Of a stretch of DNA of 38,366 bases, positions 24,674-33,583 are shown in pieces. The stretch's first letter is position 1, and every line of letters begins with the position of its first letter. The notes beneath the pieces are model-generated. The model was not told where the DNA came from. It saw nothing but the letters and a program-made list of their open reading frames with translations, and did no database searches. Source of the stretch: an uncultured Nocardioidaceae bacterium (GTDB taxonomy: Bacteria > Actinomycetota > Actinomycetes > Propionibacteriales > Nocardioidaceae); NCBI GenBank assembly GCA_902805845.1, contig CADCUI010000034.1:1-38366 (forward strand), written 5' to 3'. The translations under genes were made by a program, and so were the position numbers.

Positions 24674-26131
24674 ATGTTCGTCGCGTCCGCTCCCTTCGGG
24701 CTGTTCGACTATCTCCGGGTGCCCTACCGAGTGGCCGCCCCCCCAGATGCGGAGGCCGTCGGGGCCGTCGGCGCCCTGCGGCGTGAGGCCGCGGGAACCG
24801 AGGCGCCGGCCATGATGTGGGTCCGCGACGGCGGCGAGCCACGACACCGCCACTACAGCGGCACGTTCAGCGTGGCCGGACTGCGGCTTGCGGGCACCGT
24901 CACCACCGAGCATCCGCACCGGCTGCTCGCGGGCCAGGGAAGGGACTGGCATCGAACCGAGACGGTCTCCACGGGGGACGGTCGCGAGATCTCCGCGGTG
25001 TGGACCAGCGACCGCGGTGACATCTTTCTGCCGTTCGATCCCGGCGCCGTGATGACGTGTCTGTGGTCCGAGGCCTACACACGACTCGGCGTCACCGCGC
25101 GAGTCCGATCGGCCGGCCGCCATTCCGCGGTGCGGGCGTACTACGCCCTTCGGCCTGCACTGCCCCGATCCGTCCAGCTCGTGCTACGCAGACGGCTGGC
25201 CCGGGACGGAGCGGTCCCCTCGTTTCCCTCCTGGCCGCTGGAGACCGGACTGCATGACATGTACACCTGGCTGCTCGGGCTCACCACCGCGCTCGCCGGC
25301 TGCCCGGTCCCCTACATCGCGCCGTGGCCGGACGGGCACGACTGGTGCTTCGTCCTCACCCACGACGTGGAGACCGCCCAGGGGTGCGCCGACATCCATG
25401 TCCTCCGCGAACCGGAACGACGCCACGGCTACCGCTCCTCCTGGAACTTCGTGCCGCTTCGCTACGACACCCCGTCCCGAACCGTCGACGGCCTCGTCGC
25501 CGAGGGGTGCGAGGTGGGCGTGCACGGACTGAAGCACGACGGTCGTGACCTGGCGTCGGAGCGAGTGCTCCGGTCGCGGCTGCCCGCGATGCGCGCAGCG
25601 GCCGCTGGGTGGGGCGCCACCGGCTTCCGGTCGCCGGCGACGCAGCGCGGCTGGGACCTGATGCCGCGACTCGGCTTCGACTACGACTCCTCCTACACCG
25701 ACACCGATCCCTACGAGCCGCAGCCGGGTGGCTGCTGCACCTACCTGCCCTTCCTCAACCGCGAGCTCGTGGAGCTGCCCATCACCCTGCCCCAGGACCA
25801 CACGCTCTTCTCGGTTCTCGGACACCGGGACGGGACACTCTGGCTCGAGAAGGCCAAGGAGCTGCGTCGCCGCGGTGGTCTCGTCCTCGTGCTCAGCCAT
25901 CCCGACTACGCACACGGGCCGGCGCTGACGGCCTGGGAGGCGCTTCTCGAGGAGTTCGACCAGGACCAGACGATGTGGCAACCGCTGCCCCGGGAGGCTG
26001 CGGCGTGGTGGCGAGCGCGTGCCGCGTCCGTCCCCGTCCCTGACGCCGGCGGGTGGCGGATCGCGGGGCCGGCCGCCGCTCGCGGACGCGTGGTCGAAGC
26101 GGCGCGGCTCGACAGCCACGGCGTGGCATGA
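24674..26131 (+). CDS. Polysaccharide-deacetylase-like (NodB-fold) protein with a long N-terminal region
   Basis: A 485-residue protein without a signal peptide. The C-terminal half has NodB landmarks: FVLTHDVETAQG (THDVE 229-233) and VGVHGLKHDG (His284-x3-His288, the metal pair), FRSPATQRGWDLMPRLGFDY and LVLVLSHPDY. The first 215 residues (GLFDYLRVPYRVAAP, a tract around 50-120 with TFSVAGLRLAGTVTTEH and DIFLPFDPGAVMTC) match no family known to me. Unlike the 17.7-kb protein it is probably cytoplasmic, so it may deacetylate a lipid-linked or nucleotide-linked intermediate before export. Its stop overlaps the glycosyltransferase start (ATGA). Confidence 0.85.
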   Translation: MFVASAPFGLFDYLRVPYRVAAPPDAEAVGAVGALRREAAGTEAPAMMWVRDGGEPRHRHYSGTFSVAGLRLAGTVTTEHPHRLLAGQGRDWHRTETVSTGDGREISAVWTSDRGDIFLPFDPGAVMTCLWSEAYTRLGVTARVRSAGRHSAVRAYYALRPALPRSVQLVLRRRLARDGAVPSFPSWPLETGLHDMYTWLLGLTTALAGCPVPYIAPWPDGHDWCFVLTHDVETAQGCADIHVLREPERRHGYRSSWNFVPLRYDTPSRTVDGLVAEGCEVGVHGLKHDGRDLASERVLRSRLPAMRAAAAGWGATGFRSPATQRGWDLMPRLGFDYDSSYTDTDPYEPQPGGCCTYLPFLNRELVELPITLPQDHTLFSVLGHRDGTLWLEKAKELRRRGGLVLVLSHPDYAHGPALTAWEALLEEFDQDQTMWQPLPREAAAWWRARAASVPVPDAGGWRIAGPAAARGRVVEAARLDSHGVA

Positions 26132-27345
26132 GGGCACGCGCGCGGCGCGAGCGGGCTCGCTGGCACGTCGCTGTCGTCGTCGAGAACGTCGCGGCCGGTG
26201 TGGACACCCGGTTGCGCAAGCAGCTCGACGATCTGCTCGCCGCCGGCTTCGAGGTCTCAGTGGTGACGATGCGGCACCCTGACAACGAGCCGCTGCGTCA
26301 CCGGCGGCGCCTCCATCTTCACGAGTACCCGGCGCCGCCCGAGGGGCGCGGGACACTCGGGTACGCCGTCGAGTACGCCGGGGCCTTCTTCTGGGCAGCG
26401 GTCATGCTGGCTCGCATCCGACGCCACGGCCGGGTGGACGTGCTGCAGCTGTGCCAACCACCCGACGTCTACTTCCCTCTGGCGTGGCCGCTCCGGTGGG
26501 CCGGGACGCGGGTGGTGGTCGACCAGCGCGACCTGATGCCCGAGACGCTGGCGTCGCGCAGCGACAGCCCCTCGCGCGCCCTCCTGGGCGTCCTGCGGGT
26601 GCTCGAGCGCGAGAGCCAACGGGTCGCGCACCGGACGGTGACCGTCAACGACTACCTGCGCCACCGGCTCGCGCCGCACGCGACGCAGGTGAGCGTGGCG
26701 CGGAACGGGCCGGTCATCGCTCGGGTCCAGCGGGCGTCCGGGGACCCCGGTCTGCGCGGCGACGCACGCCACCTCGTCGTGTGGATCGGCAAGATCGGCC
26801 CCCAGGACCGCGTGGACCTCGTCGTCCGGCTCATCGACGAGCTCGTCCACGAGCGCGGCCGGGATGACTGCCGATTCGTGGTGCTCGGCGACGGTGAGTG
26901 CCTCGGCGAGCTCCAGGAGCTCGCTGCGGAGCTCGGCCTCGAGCAGTGGGTCCAGTTCACCGGGTGGGTGCCGGAGGAAGCCGTGTTCCGTCACCTTGCG
27001 ACCGCCGACCTCGGCCTCGACACCTCGATGCAGGAGGAGGTGTCTCCGGTCAAGGCGATGGAGTACATGGCCTTCGGGGTCCCGTTCGCGTGCTTCGACC
27101 TCCAGGAGACCCGTCGTACCGCAGAAGGAGCGGCGGCTCTGGTGGCCCCGGGCGACGTGCAGGCGCTCGGAGACGCCGTGTCGGAGCTGCTGGACGACCC
27201 TGTCCGCCGAAGATCCCTGGGCGACTGCGGTCGCCGCCGCGTCGAGCAGGAGCTGTCCTGGGAACGGCAGTCCCCGGCCTATCTTGCAGCGGTCTCACCC
27301 GGCACGTCGGGACGAGTGGCGCCTGGCCTCACGGCGCACCCCTAG
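26128..27345 (+). CDS. Glycosyltransferase, GT4 family
   Basis: A 405-residue GT-B-fold glycosyltransferase starting MRARARRERARWHVAVVVEN. The N-terminal domain has VAAGVDTRLRKQLDDLLAAG and VDQRDLMPET. The C-terminal domain starts at HLVVWIGKIGPQDRVD and has RFVVLGDGECL, VQFTGWVPEE and the retaining E-x7-E motif in QEEVSPVKAMEYMAFG (Glu304 and Glu312), which binds the sugar nucleotide. It would add one sugar to a lipid-linked intermediate at the cytoplasmic face. It is the only clear GT-B enzyme in the locus, so more transferases are probably coded elsewhere if the repeat unit has several sugars. Its last 17 bp overlap the convergent transglycosylase-like gene. Confidence 0.92.
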   Translation: MRARARRERARWHVAVVVENVAAGVDTRLRKQLDDLLAAGFEVSVVTMRHPDNEPLRHRRRLHLHEYPAPPEGRGTLGYAVEYAGAFFWAAVMLARIRRHGRVDVLQLCQPPDVYFPLAWPLRWAGTRVVVDQRDLMPETLASRSDSPSRALLGVLRVLERESQRVAHRTVTVNDYLRHRLAPHATQVSVARNGPVIARVQRASGDPGLRGDARHLVVWIGKIGPQDRVDLVVRLIDELVHERGRDDCRFVVLGDGECLGELQELAAELGLEQWVQFTGWVPEEAVFRHLATADLGLDTSMQEEVSPVKAMEYMAFGVPFACFDLQETRRTAEGAAALVAPGDVQALGDAVSELLDDPVRRRSLGDCGRRRVEQELSWERQSPAYLAAVSPGTSGRVAPGLTAHP

Positions 27346-28339
27346 GGCAACCTCGAGCCGGATCGCACGGCAGCTTGCTCCGGCCCCAGGCAGCTGTCAG
27401 CCAGGTCCTCTCCTCCATCGCGGCCCGGACCCGGGCCACGTAGCCGCGGGCGAGGGGCGAGTCCCACTCTCCGGCGAACCACACGCCCGCGCAGCGGTAG
27501 AGGTCACCCGCCCGGTACTGGCCGGTGTTGGCGAGCCACACCGCCCACCCCTCGTAGCAGCCGCGCAGAAAGGCCCCGTAGTAGTCGAGGGCGAAGGCGG
27601 TGGACCTGCGGTTGAAGGGAAAGGTCCCGTTCTGGTTGCCGGGCATGCGGCCCCACGCCGGGTCCTGCCACGACATCACCCCCACGATGGAGAACGTCTT
27701 AGGGCACCTGCGAGGGTCGTAGGTCTTCTGGGTCGGCGGGTCGAGCTTCGCCACCTGCGCACAGAAGACGTCGGATGCTCCAGTCGGCTCTGCGACCAGG
27801 TCCCCGCACCCGTGGCGGAGCACGCACCCGCCGTCGAGGTAGCGCTGTCCCTGGTACCAGCCGCTCTCCCGCAGCGCGACGGCCCGCAGCAGGTTGTCGT
27901 CCAGCCCCCACTTGCAGGCGACCCACTGGAAGATCTCGTCGGTGGTGCCGGTGAAGCCGCCGCTGACCCGGGCCAGCAGCCACGAGTCCCAGCGCGGGTC
28001 GTAGGCTCCCTGCTGCGCCCGAGGCCGCTTCTGCAAGGCCTCGCGAATGCGGTCGCGGCCTGGTGTGCGGTGATTGGGGCGGAAGTTGTCCGGGCGCGGT
28101 TCCCACGTCGAGCGATGCACGCGCTGAGCACACGTGGCGTCGCCGGGCAGCCGTCGCCACTCACCGGCCGGACGTGTCTCGAAGTAGCCGGCCTCGGGCG
28201 GCGGGGCGTCCGATGCCGGCCTCTCGGAGGAGGTGACCCGCTCCACCACGACGAGCCCGAGAGTGGCTACCAGGATGGCCAGCAGCGCGATGGTCAGGCC
28301 AACAGCGGTGCTGGCGCGCGGTAGGTGGACCCCGGTCAC
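27329..28339 (-). CDS. Lytic-transglycosylase-like protein, copy B (membrane-anchored)
   Basis: A 336-residue paralogue of the 21.1-22.2 kb protein. It starts at the GTG that overlaps the stop of the Wzz-like gene; the longer open frame to 28471 lies inside that gene. Instead of a cleaved signal it has one membrane anchor (TAVGLTIALLAILVATLGLV, 11-30). The SLT-like motif DNLLRAVALRESGWYQ has Glu158; VHRSTWEPRPDN, RWDSWLLARVSGGFTGTTD, QWVACKWGLDDN and NQNGTFPFNRRSTAFA are as in copy A. It is the last gene of the eight-gene minus-strand operon. Being tied to the export genes, it may open peptidoglycan for the polymer to pass or be attached. Confidence 0.83.
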   Translation of the reverse strand: MTGVHLPRASTAVGLTIALLAILVATLGLVVVERVTSSERPASDAPPPEAGYFETRPAGEWRRLPGDATCAQRVHRSTWEPRPDNFRPNHRTPGRDRIREALQKRPRAQQGAYDPRWDSWLLARVSGGFTGTTDEIFQWVACKWGLDDNLLRAVALRESGWYQGQRYLDGGCVLRHGCGDLVAEPTGASDVFCAQVAKLDPPTQKTYDPRRCPKTFSIVGVMSWQDPAWGRMPGNQNGTFPFNRRSTAFALDYYGAFLRGCYEGWAVWLANTGQYRAGDLYRCAGVWFAGEWDSPLARGYVARVRAAMEERTWLTAAWGRSKLPCDPARGCPRGAP

Positions 28340-29685
28340 GACCTCGTCCGGACGCGTGGGCGCACCGCGGACCCGTTGATCCTCTTCGTGGCCAGCAGCT
28401 CGCTGCGGTCGGGCTTCCCGGGTCGTAGGCGCAGCCGCCGGCGCGCCACCTCCGGGGTGTGCGTCACCCATCCCACGACGCTCGGTGACGTCGGCTCGAG
28501 AAGGTGCACGATCTCGGTGACGTCCCGCCGGCGCAGTGACCGCAGGTCGGCCACGAGCAGCACGACGTCCACGTGACCGGCGAGCACGAAGGCCTCGGGC
28601 GCCTCGAGCAGGGGCGGCCCGTCGATGACGACGCTGCCGTCGGAGGAGAGCCGCCCCAGCACCTCGCCCAGCCTCTCGATCTCCAGGCGGGGCGGTGCTC
28701 CCGTCATCACCGAGCGAGCGATGCGTGGCTCTGAAGGGTTCACCCGTCGTGTGGCTTGCTCCACCGAGGAGTCGGAGAGCAGCGAATTCCCGAGGCCCGG
28801 CACCGGTGTGTCGCCACCGATGTCGGCGACGCCGTCCGTCGCCGGATTCGCGTCGATGATGGTCGCGTCGCTGCCGAGCGTCCGTAGGGATGCGGCGACG
28901 TTCAGCGCCACCGCGCTGGTCCCGCTGCCGGGCCGCGGTGCAGTGACGAGTATTCGCAGGTGACGTGGATCACCGCCTGTCGCGGCGACCAGCCGACCGG
29001 CCAGGAACCCGAAGCCGGTCCGGCCCGAGCTGGAGAGCCGTCGGGCACCACCCTGCGGGATCACGAGACTCGTTGCGAACACCGGTATGCCCGAGCGATC
29101 CAGCTCCCCGGGTGATCTGACCCTGTCTGACATCCGGTCCCAGACCCATGCTGCTGCAACGCCGATCGTGAGGCCCGCCAGCAGCCCCATCACGATGATG
29201 ACCGCGGGAGCGGTCCCGGAGGAAGTCGAGACGAGACGGGGCTCGGTGATGGCGACCGCGGCCCGGTTGCGCTTCCCCTCGTTGTGGGCCTCCACGTAGC
29301 TCTGGGTGAACGCCAAGCCCCCGTTGAAGGCTGCCTCCGTCGTGGGCGCCGAGTACCGGATGGCCAGGACCCGCGTGTCCGTGACCACAGAGACCGACAG
29401 ACCTGCCTCGGCCTCGCTTCGGGTCGTTCCCAGCTGAGAGGCCGCGGCGGCCGCGACGAGGCCGGAGGTGGCGACCTCGCGCTCGGTGCCCATGTCCGGC
29501 TCCAGCGGAGCCCCGCCGGTGGACTCGGGTCGCAGCTCGACGCGCGACTCGACCGTCGCCATCAGAGGTTGCGTCAAGGCGACCACGACGGCCGCCCCCA
29601 GGGCCAGCAGAGTCAGAAGAGCGACGATCCGGGCATGTACGCGTAGCAGTGACCTGTCCCTCGCGATGGGTGCATTGGTGCTCAT
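28336..29685 (-). CDS. Wzz/BY-kinase-like chain-length protein with degenerate Walker A
   Basis: A 449-residue protein with the layout of actinobacterial polysaccharide co-polymerase/BY-kinases: membrane segment 1 (ALLTLLALGAAVVVALTQ, 22-39), an extracytoplasmic domain, membrane segment 2 (AVIIVMGLLAGLTIGVAAAW, 161-180) and a cytoplasmic P-loop domain. The P-loop reads APRPGSGTSAVALN (249-262), with Thr256 where the Walker A lysine should be. A Walker A'-like TIIDANP (275-281) and a Walker B-like SVVIDGPPLLE remain. The C-terminal end has no tyrosine cluster. It therefore keeps the fold but probably not kinase activity, and may set chain length without phosphorylation. It sits 6 bp after the ligase-like gene and overlaps copy B. 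Confidence 0.85.
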   Translation of the reverse strand: MSTNAPIARDRSLLRVHARIVALLTLLALGAAVVVALTQPLMATVESRVELRPESTGGAPLEPDMGTEREVATSGLVAAAAASQLGTTRSEAEAGLSVSVVTDTRVLAIRYSAPTTEAAFNGGLAFTQSYVEAHNEGKRNRAAVAITEPRLVSTSSGTAPAVIIVMGLLAGLTIGVAAAWVWDRMSDRVRSPGELDRSGIPVFATSLVIPQGGARRLSSSGRTGFGFLAGRLVAATGGDPRHLRILVTAPRPGSGTSAVALNVAASLRTLGSDATIIDANPATDGVADIGGDTPVPGLGNSLLSDSSVEQATRRVNPSEPRIARSVMTGAPPRLEIERLGEVLGRLSSDGSVVIDGPPLLEAPEAFVLAGHVDVVLLVADLRSLRRRDVTEIVHLLEPTSPSVVGWVTHTPEVARRRLRLRPGKPDRSELLATKRINGSAVRPRVRTRS

Positions 29686-29691
29686 GTGCGG

Positions 29692-31179
29692 TCATCCCCC
29701 GGTCTTGACGAGTGGCGGAGCGTTACGAGGCATGGAGCGGCCGTTGGTGGGCCGGGGCGACTCGGTCTCCCGGCGCAGCAGCGCACCGACGGTGATGGCG
29801 AGCAGCGAGAACAGCCAGTCGGCCGAACCGCGGTACGTGAGGTGGGGATCGAAGGCCATCAGAGCGACCAAGGACACGATCCCGCTGAAGGCGGCGAGTG
29901 CGGCGACGGAGGCATAGGAGTCCAAGGGGGCGATCATCGGGCGGAGCGTCCGGAGAGTCACCCAGACGAACGCGACGTACGCCCCGAGGAGGGGAAGCCC
30001 ACCACCCCACAGGAGCCACAAGTAGCCGCTCTCGATCCACACGAACCCCACGCCATGGTGGTCGGCGACGACTCGAGCCGCGGGCCGCACACCCAGCAAC
30101 GGATTGGTTCCTGAGAAGAGGTCGGGGAGGAAGTAGGTCTTGAGGTTGTACAGCCGGGTGGTCCAGCTGACCGGCCACCCCGAGGGCGACTGGAAGCCCT
30201 CCAGCCTGTGCTCGATCACCGGCCACATGAGGACGACCGCGCCGCCCACGCCCAGGGGGATCCACCGGAGCGTGCGCGGCCGCCGCGCCACGAGTGCCAT
30301 GCTGACGACAGCGATGGCCAGACCGAGGGCGCTGGAGAACTCGGCAGCACCGAACGTTCCGGCGGTGCAGGCTGCGATGACGCCGAGGAGGAGCGGCCCG
30401 TGCCGCCGATCCTTCCACCAGAGCCCGGTCGCAGCGACGATGTTGAGCACGAGCAGGTCGGCCGCGGCCGCGGGCAGTCCCACCGTCGAGCCACCCCTGG
30501 GGGCGGCCAGGGCGCCCGTGTAACCGTACGGCGCGTAGTAGTCGGCGAGCATCTGTCGCATGCCGACGAGGTCCAACGCCTGGAGGGCTCCGATGAGGGC
30601 CACCACCGTCGCCGACGCGAGCGACGCCCAGAGGCACAGCTGGATGTGCCGGTCGCTCGTGACCGCGGTGCGGACCAGAGCGTAGAGCGCGAGGTACTTC
30701 CACAGCACGAGGGCGTAGGTCACGTCATCAGCCTCGATTGGCTGGCCGCGAAGCACCATCACCGCCAGAGGCACGACAGAGTTGGCCACGGCCATCGCGA
30801 GCAGAACGACGTCGATGCGCGTGATGCGCAACGTCCAACGGTGGCCAGTGGGAAGCGTCACCAGGGCGCGTACGACCATGACCCCTGCCAGGAAGGCGAC
30901 GAGCGCTTCATTGGGGCGCAGGATCGGGACGATGCGTCCGCGGTCGATCCCGGCGACAAGAGGCGTGACGACGGCGACCAGGACCGCGGCGAGAACGGGT
31001 TGCCGCCACACCGCGAAAGCGATGCCGGAGACCAGGATGAGCAGCACGCAGGCTCGGGGGTGGAGAGCGCTGAGCCCCCCCACGGTCAGGGCCGCGGCAC
31101 CCATCCCCACCGCAAGGCCGGGCAGCACCCAGGCGGGCCGGCGTGCTGCGAGGATGCCGGCGTCCTCGGTCCGCGTCAT
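29692..31179 (-). CDS. O-antigen ligase/polymerase-like membrane protein
   Basis: A 495-residue polytopic membrane protein (about 11-12 hydrophobic segments) of the Wzy/WaaL O-antigen ligase superfamily. The Wzy_C-type loop is near ARVVADHHGVGFVWIESGYL and is flanked by LLGVRP, with VIEHRLEGFQSPSGWPVSW before it. Such proteins polymerise lipid-linked repeat units or transfer the polymer to an acceptor on the outside. The start ATG (complement of 31177-31179) overlaps the flippase stop; the 20 codons upstream in the same frame belong to the flippase gene region. Between the flippase and the chain-length protein it is more likely a polymerase than a ligase, since no outer membrane acceptor exists in actinobacteria. 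Confidence 0.85.
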   Translation of the reverse strand: MTRTEDAGILAARRPAWVLPGLAVGMGAAALTVGGLSALHPRACVLLILVSGIAFAVWRQPVLAAVLVAVVTPLVAGIDRGRIVPILRPNEALVAFLAGVMVVRALVTLPTGHRWTLRITRIDVVLLAMAVANSVVPLAVMVLRGQPIEADDVTYALVLWKYLALYALVRTAVTSDRHIQLCLWASLASATVVALIGALQALDLVGMRQMLADYYAPYGYTGALAAPRGGSTVGLPAAAADLLVLNIVAATGLWWKDRRHGPLLLGVIAACTAGTFGAAEFSSALGLAIAVVSMALVARRPRTLRWIPLGVGGAVVLMWPVIEHRLEGFQSPSGWPVSWTTRLYNLKTYFLPDLFSGTNPLLGVRPAARVVADHHGVGFVWIESGYLWLLWGGGLPLLGAYVAFVWVTLRTLRPMIAPLDSYASVAALAAFSGIVSLVALMAFDPHLTYRGSADWLFSLLAITVGALLRRETESPRPTNGRSMPRNAPPLVKTGG

Positions 31180-32897
31180 GGCGCCGCCGCCGACGGGGCG
31201 GCGGCGGGGGTACGGCGCCGCAGGCCTCTGCTCCACCAACCAAGCTCAGGGGCCTTGAGCAGCCGCTGCACCAAGACGAAAACGATCACCCCGACAACAG
31301 TTCCGCCGACGACGGCTGTCAGATGACCAGGTCGGCCGGCTACGAGGTGCCGACCCAGGAAGGAGGTGGCCAGGACGGGACCGACCATCAGCAGGGCACC
31401 CGCGCCGACCCGGAGCCCGAAGGTCCCGAGCCGCGAGGGCACGGAGGACCACCCCTTCACGACCTGCAGGAGGAGGACGAATCCGCCGACGAGGACCGAC
31501 AAGGCGTAGGCGAGGGCCAGCGCACTCACCAACGCGGGACCGTCCCGGAGAAGGACCGCTCCGGCGCAGAGGACCGCGCAGGTGAGCACCTGCACCCGCA
31601 TGCACCGGAACGGCGTGCGCACGTCCCCATCGGCATACGCAGCCTGGGTGGTGGTGAACGTGATGGTCTGGCCGACCAGCCCGATTGCCAGCGCAGCCAA
31701 GGCCCCGGAGATCATCACCTCACCTGCGCCGGAGCTCATCCGACCCGCGGACACCACCGCAGCCATCGGCTCGGCAAGCAGCAGGTACCCCACGGTCGCC
31801 GGCACGGCCAGGAACAGAGCCGAGGTGAGACCACGGAGGAACGTCTCGCGGTAGCTCGCCACGTCCGCTGTCTGGGAGAGGCGGGACAGCTGCGGCAGGA
31901 GCGCCAGACCGACCGGCGTTGCTATGAGGGCGATCGCCACGGCGTAGAAGTTGAGAGCGATCTGGATCGCCACCACACCGCCCGTCACCCTGCTGGCCAG
32001 CAGGACGACAAGGAGCGTCTGGGAGGCGAACAATCCCGCTGTCAGGACCGACCGGCCGGCCCTCCGCACGACGTCGGCGATGTCGGGGTCCCGCCACCCG
32101 GCGGTGGGGAAGAGCGTGACTCCGCGCCTCCACGCCCCCCAGCACTGGAGTGCGGCGTTGAGGCCGACGGCAGCCGTGGAACCCGCACCGAGGAGCACGA
32201 GCTGCGCTACGGGCGCACCGGGCGCGCCCGCAGGGTCGGAGAAGGCGAACGCCGACGTGACGAGCACGAGGATGACGCCGATGTTCTCGAGGGCCGGCCC
32301 TACCGAGGGCAGGGCGAAGCGCCCGTGTGAGTACATGACAGCCGCAGCGGTCCCCACGACCGCGTACAGGAAGATCTGCGGGACGGTCAGGACGACGAGG
32401 AGCCTCACCATGTCGACCTGACGAGCGCTCGAGGGAGCGTCGACCCCGAGGGTGGCGAGCTGCAGCAGCAGGGGTAGCGCGATCACCGCGAGAGGTCCCA
32501 GTACCAGCGAGGCCGTGGTTGCGACGCCGAGGAAGCCGCGGCTGACCTCTGCTACCCGCTTCGGGCCGGCGGTGTCGAGCTGCCGAACCAACATCGGGAC
32601 GAGCACCGACGGAACAAGGGACCCGGCCAGGAACCCGTACCACACGAGGTTGGGCAGGCTGTTGGTGACCTGGTAGGCATTGCCGAGCTGGGTCGGTCCC
32701 AGAACCGCACCCACGGTGAGCACCCGCGCCACACCGCTGAGCCGGCTCAGGGCGGTGAACCCGGCCACCACCACGGACGTGCGGGCCCCCCGAGGGTCTT
32801 CAGGCGGTGCGGCCATCTCGTCGGCCCGCACCTCGGCGGCAGAAACGACTGCCCGACCGTCCTCCACGTCTGCTTGCCCGCCCCCTTGACCGGTCAT
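31176..32897 (-). CDS. MurJ/MVF-family lipid-linked oligosaccharide flippase
   Basis: A 573-residue membrane protein with about 13-14 hydrophobic segments and the MVF opening (TALSRLSGVARVLTVGAVLG, NAYQVTNSLPNLVWYGFLAG, LVPSVLVPML). MurJ proteins move lipid II across the membrane. Here the gene is embedded in a polysaccharide operon with an initiating sugar transferase, so it probably flips the glycan repeat unit in place of a Wzx protein. A second, essential murJ would be expected elsewhere in the genome. A hydrophilic N-terminal stretch of about 40 residues precedes the first segment; an internal start at MAAPPEDPRG is possible. It overlaps the sugar transferase upstream and the ligase-like gene downstream by 4 bp each. 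Confidence 0.87.
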   Translation of the reverse strand: MTGQGGGQADVEDGRAVVSAAEVRADEMAAPPEDPRGARTSVVVAGFTALSRLSGVARVLTVGAVLGPTQLGNAYQVTNSLPNLVWYGFLAGSLVPSVLVPMLVRQLDTAGPKRVAEVSRGFLGVATTASLVLGPLAVIALPLLLQLATLGVDAPSSARQVDMVRLLVVLTVPQIFLYAVVGTAAAVMYSHGRFALPSVGPALENIGVILVLVTSAFAFSDPAGAPGAPVAQLVLLGAGSTAAVGLNAALQCWGAWRRGVTLFPTAGWRDPDIADVVRRAGRSVLTAGLFASQTLLVVLLASRVTGGVVAIQIALNFYAVAIALIATPVGLALLPQLSRLSQTADVASYRETFLRGLTSALFLAVPATVGYLLLAEPMAAVVSAGRMSSGAGEVMISGALAALAIGLVGQTITFTTTQAAYADGDVRTPFRCMRVQVLTCAVLCAGAVLLRDGPALVSALALAYALSVLVGGFVLLLQVVKGWSSVPSRLGTFGLRVGAGALLMVGPVLATSFLGRHLVAGRPGHLTAVVGGTVVGVIVFVLVQRLLKAPELGWWSRGLRRRTPAAAPSAAAP

Positions 32898-33583
32898 CGC
32901 GCTCCGCGCCCGAGGATCGTGCCGACGGTGCGGGCGAGGATGAACAGGTCCAGGGCGAAGGTCCGCTCAGCGGCGTAGCGCACGTCGAGTGCCAACCCCT
33001 CCAGCATGCTGAGCCGATTGCGTCCCGAGACCTGCCAGAGCCCGGTGATCCCCGGCCGGACCCGGAAACGCGCCCGCGCCCAGTCCGGAAAGAGCTCCGC
33101 CTCCCAAGGCAGCACGGGCCGTGGCCCGACGAGGGACATCTGGCCACGAAGGACGTTCCACAGCTGCGGCAGCTCGTCGATGCTGCTCCGGCGCAGGAAC
33201 CGTCCGACCGGCGTCACTCGCGGGTCGGAGTGGAGCTTGTACAGGCCGTCCACGGGGTGGACCTCATGGCCGAGGAGCATGCTCCGCACGTACGCCTGGT
33301 GCAGGGCATCGGTGGAGTCGGCGTACATGGTGCGCAGCTTGAGCATCTCGAACGGTGTCCCGTCGATGCCGAGGCGCACTTGACGGAACAGCACCGAGCC
33401 CCGGCTCGACAACCGAACGGCCAGCACGGCGACGAGCAGCAAGGGCGACAGGAACAGCACGACGGCCGCCACCCCGACCACGTCCACGCACCGCTTGAGG
33501 CCCGGAAAGGTCTGAATCGCATGGCGAGGGGAGCCGGTGACGCCGGCCGACTGCTCGCCCCACGCCGCCTCACCCGTCGTCAT
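32894..33583 (-). CDS. Initiating sugar-phosphate transferase (bacterial sugar transferase family)
   Basis: A 229-residue transferase of the PglC/WcaJ-catalytic-domain type. It has one hydrophobic hairpin (VVGVAAVVLFLSPLLLVAVL) followed by the conserved catalytic part: EMLKLRTMYADS, HSDPRVTPVGRFLRRSSIDE, LPQLWNVLRGQMSLVGPRPV and FRVRPGITGLWQVSGRN. It transfers a phosphosugar from a UDP-sugar to undecaprenyl phosphate, starting repeat-unit assembly on the inner face. The size is that of the minimal monotopic enzymes, without the four-helix N-terminal half of WcaJ. It overlaps the acyltransferase gene upstream by 14 bp and the flippase by 4 bp. Confidence 0.95.
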   Translation of the reverse strand: MTTGEAAWGEQSAGVTGSPRHAIQTFPGLKRCVDVVGVAAVVLFLSPLLLVAVLAVRLSSRGSVLFRQVRLGIDGTPFEMLKLRTMYADSTDALHQAYVRSMLLGHEVHPVDGLYKLHSDPRVTPVGRFLRRSSIDELPQLWNVLRGQMSLVGPRPVLPWEAELFPDWARARFRVRPGITGLWQVSGRNRLSMLEGLALDVRYAAERTFALDLFILARTVGTILGRGAR

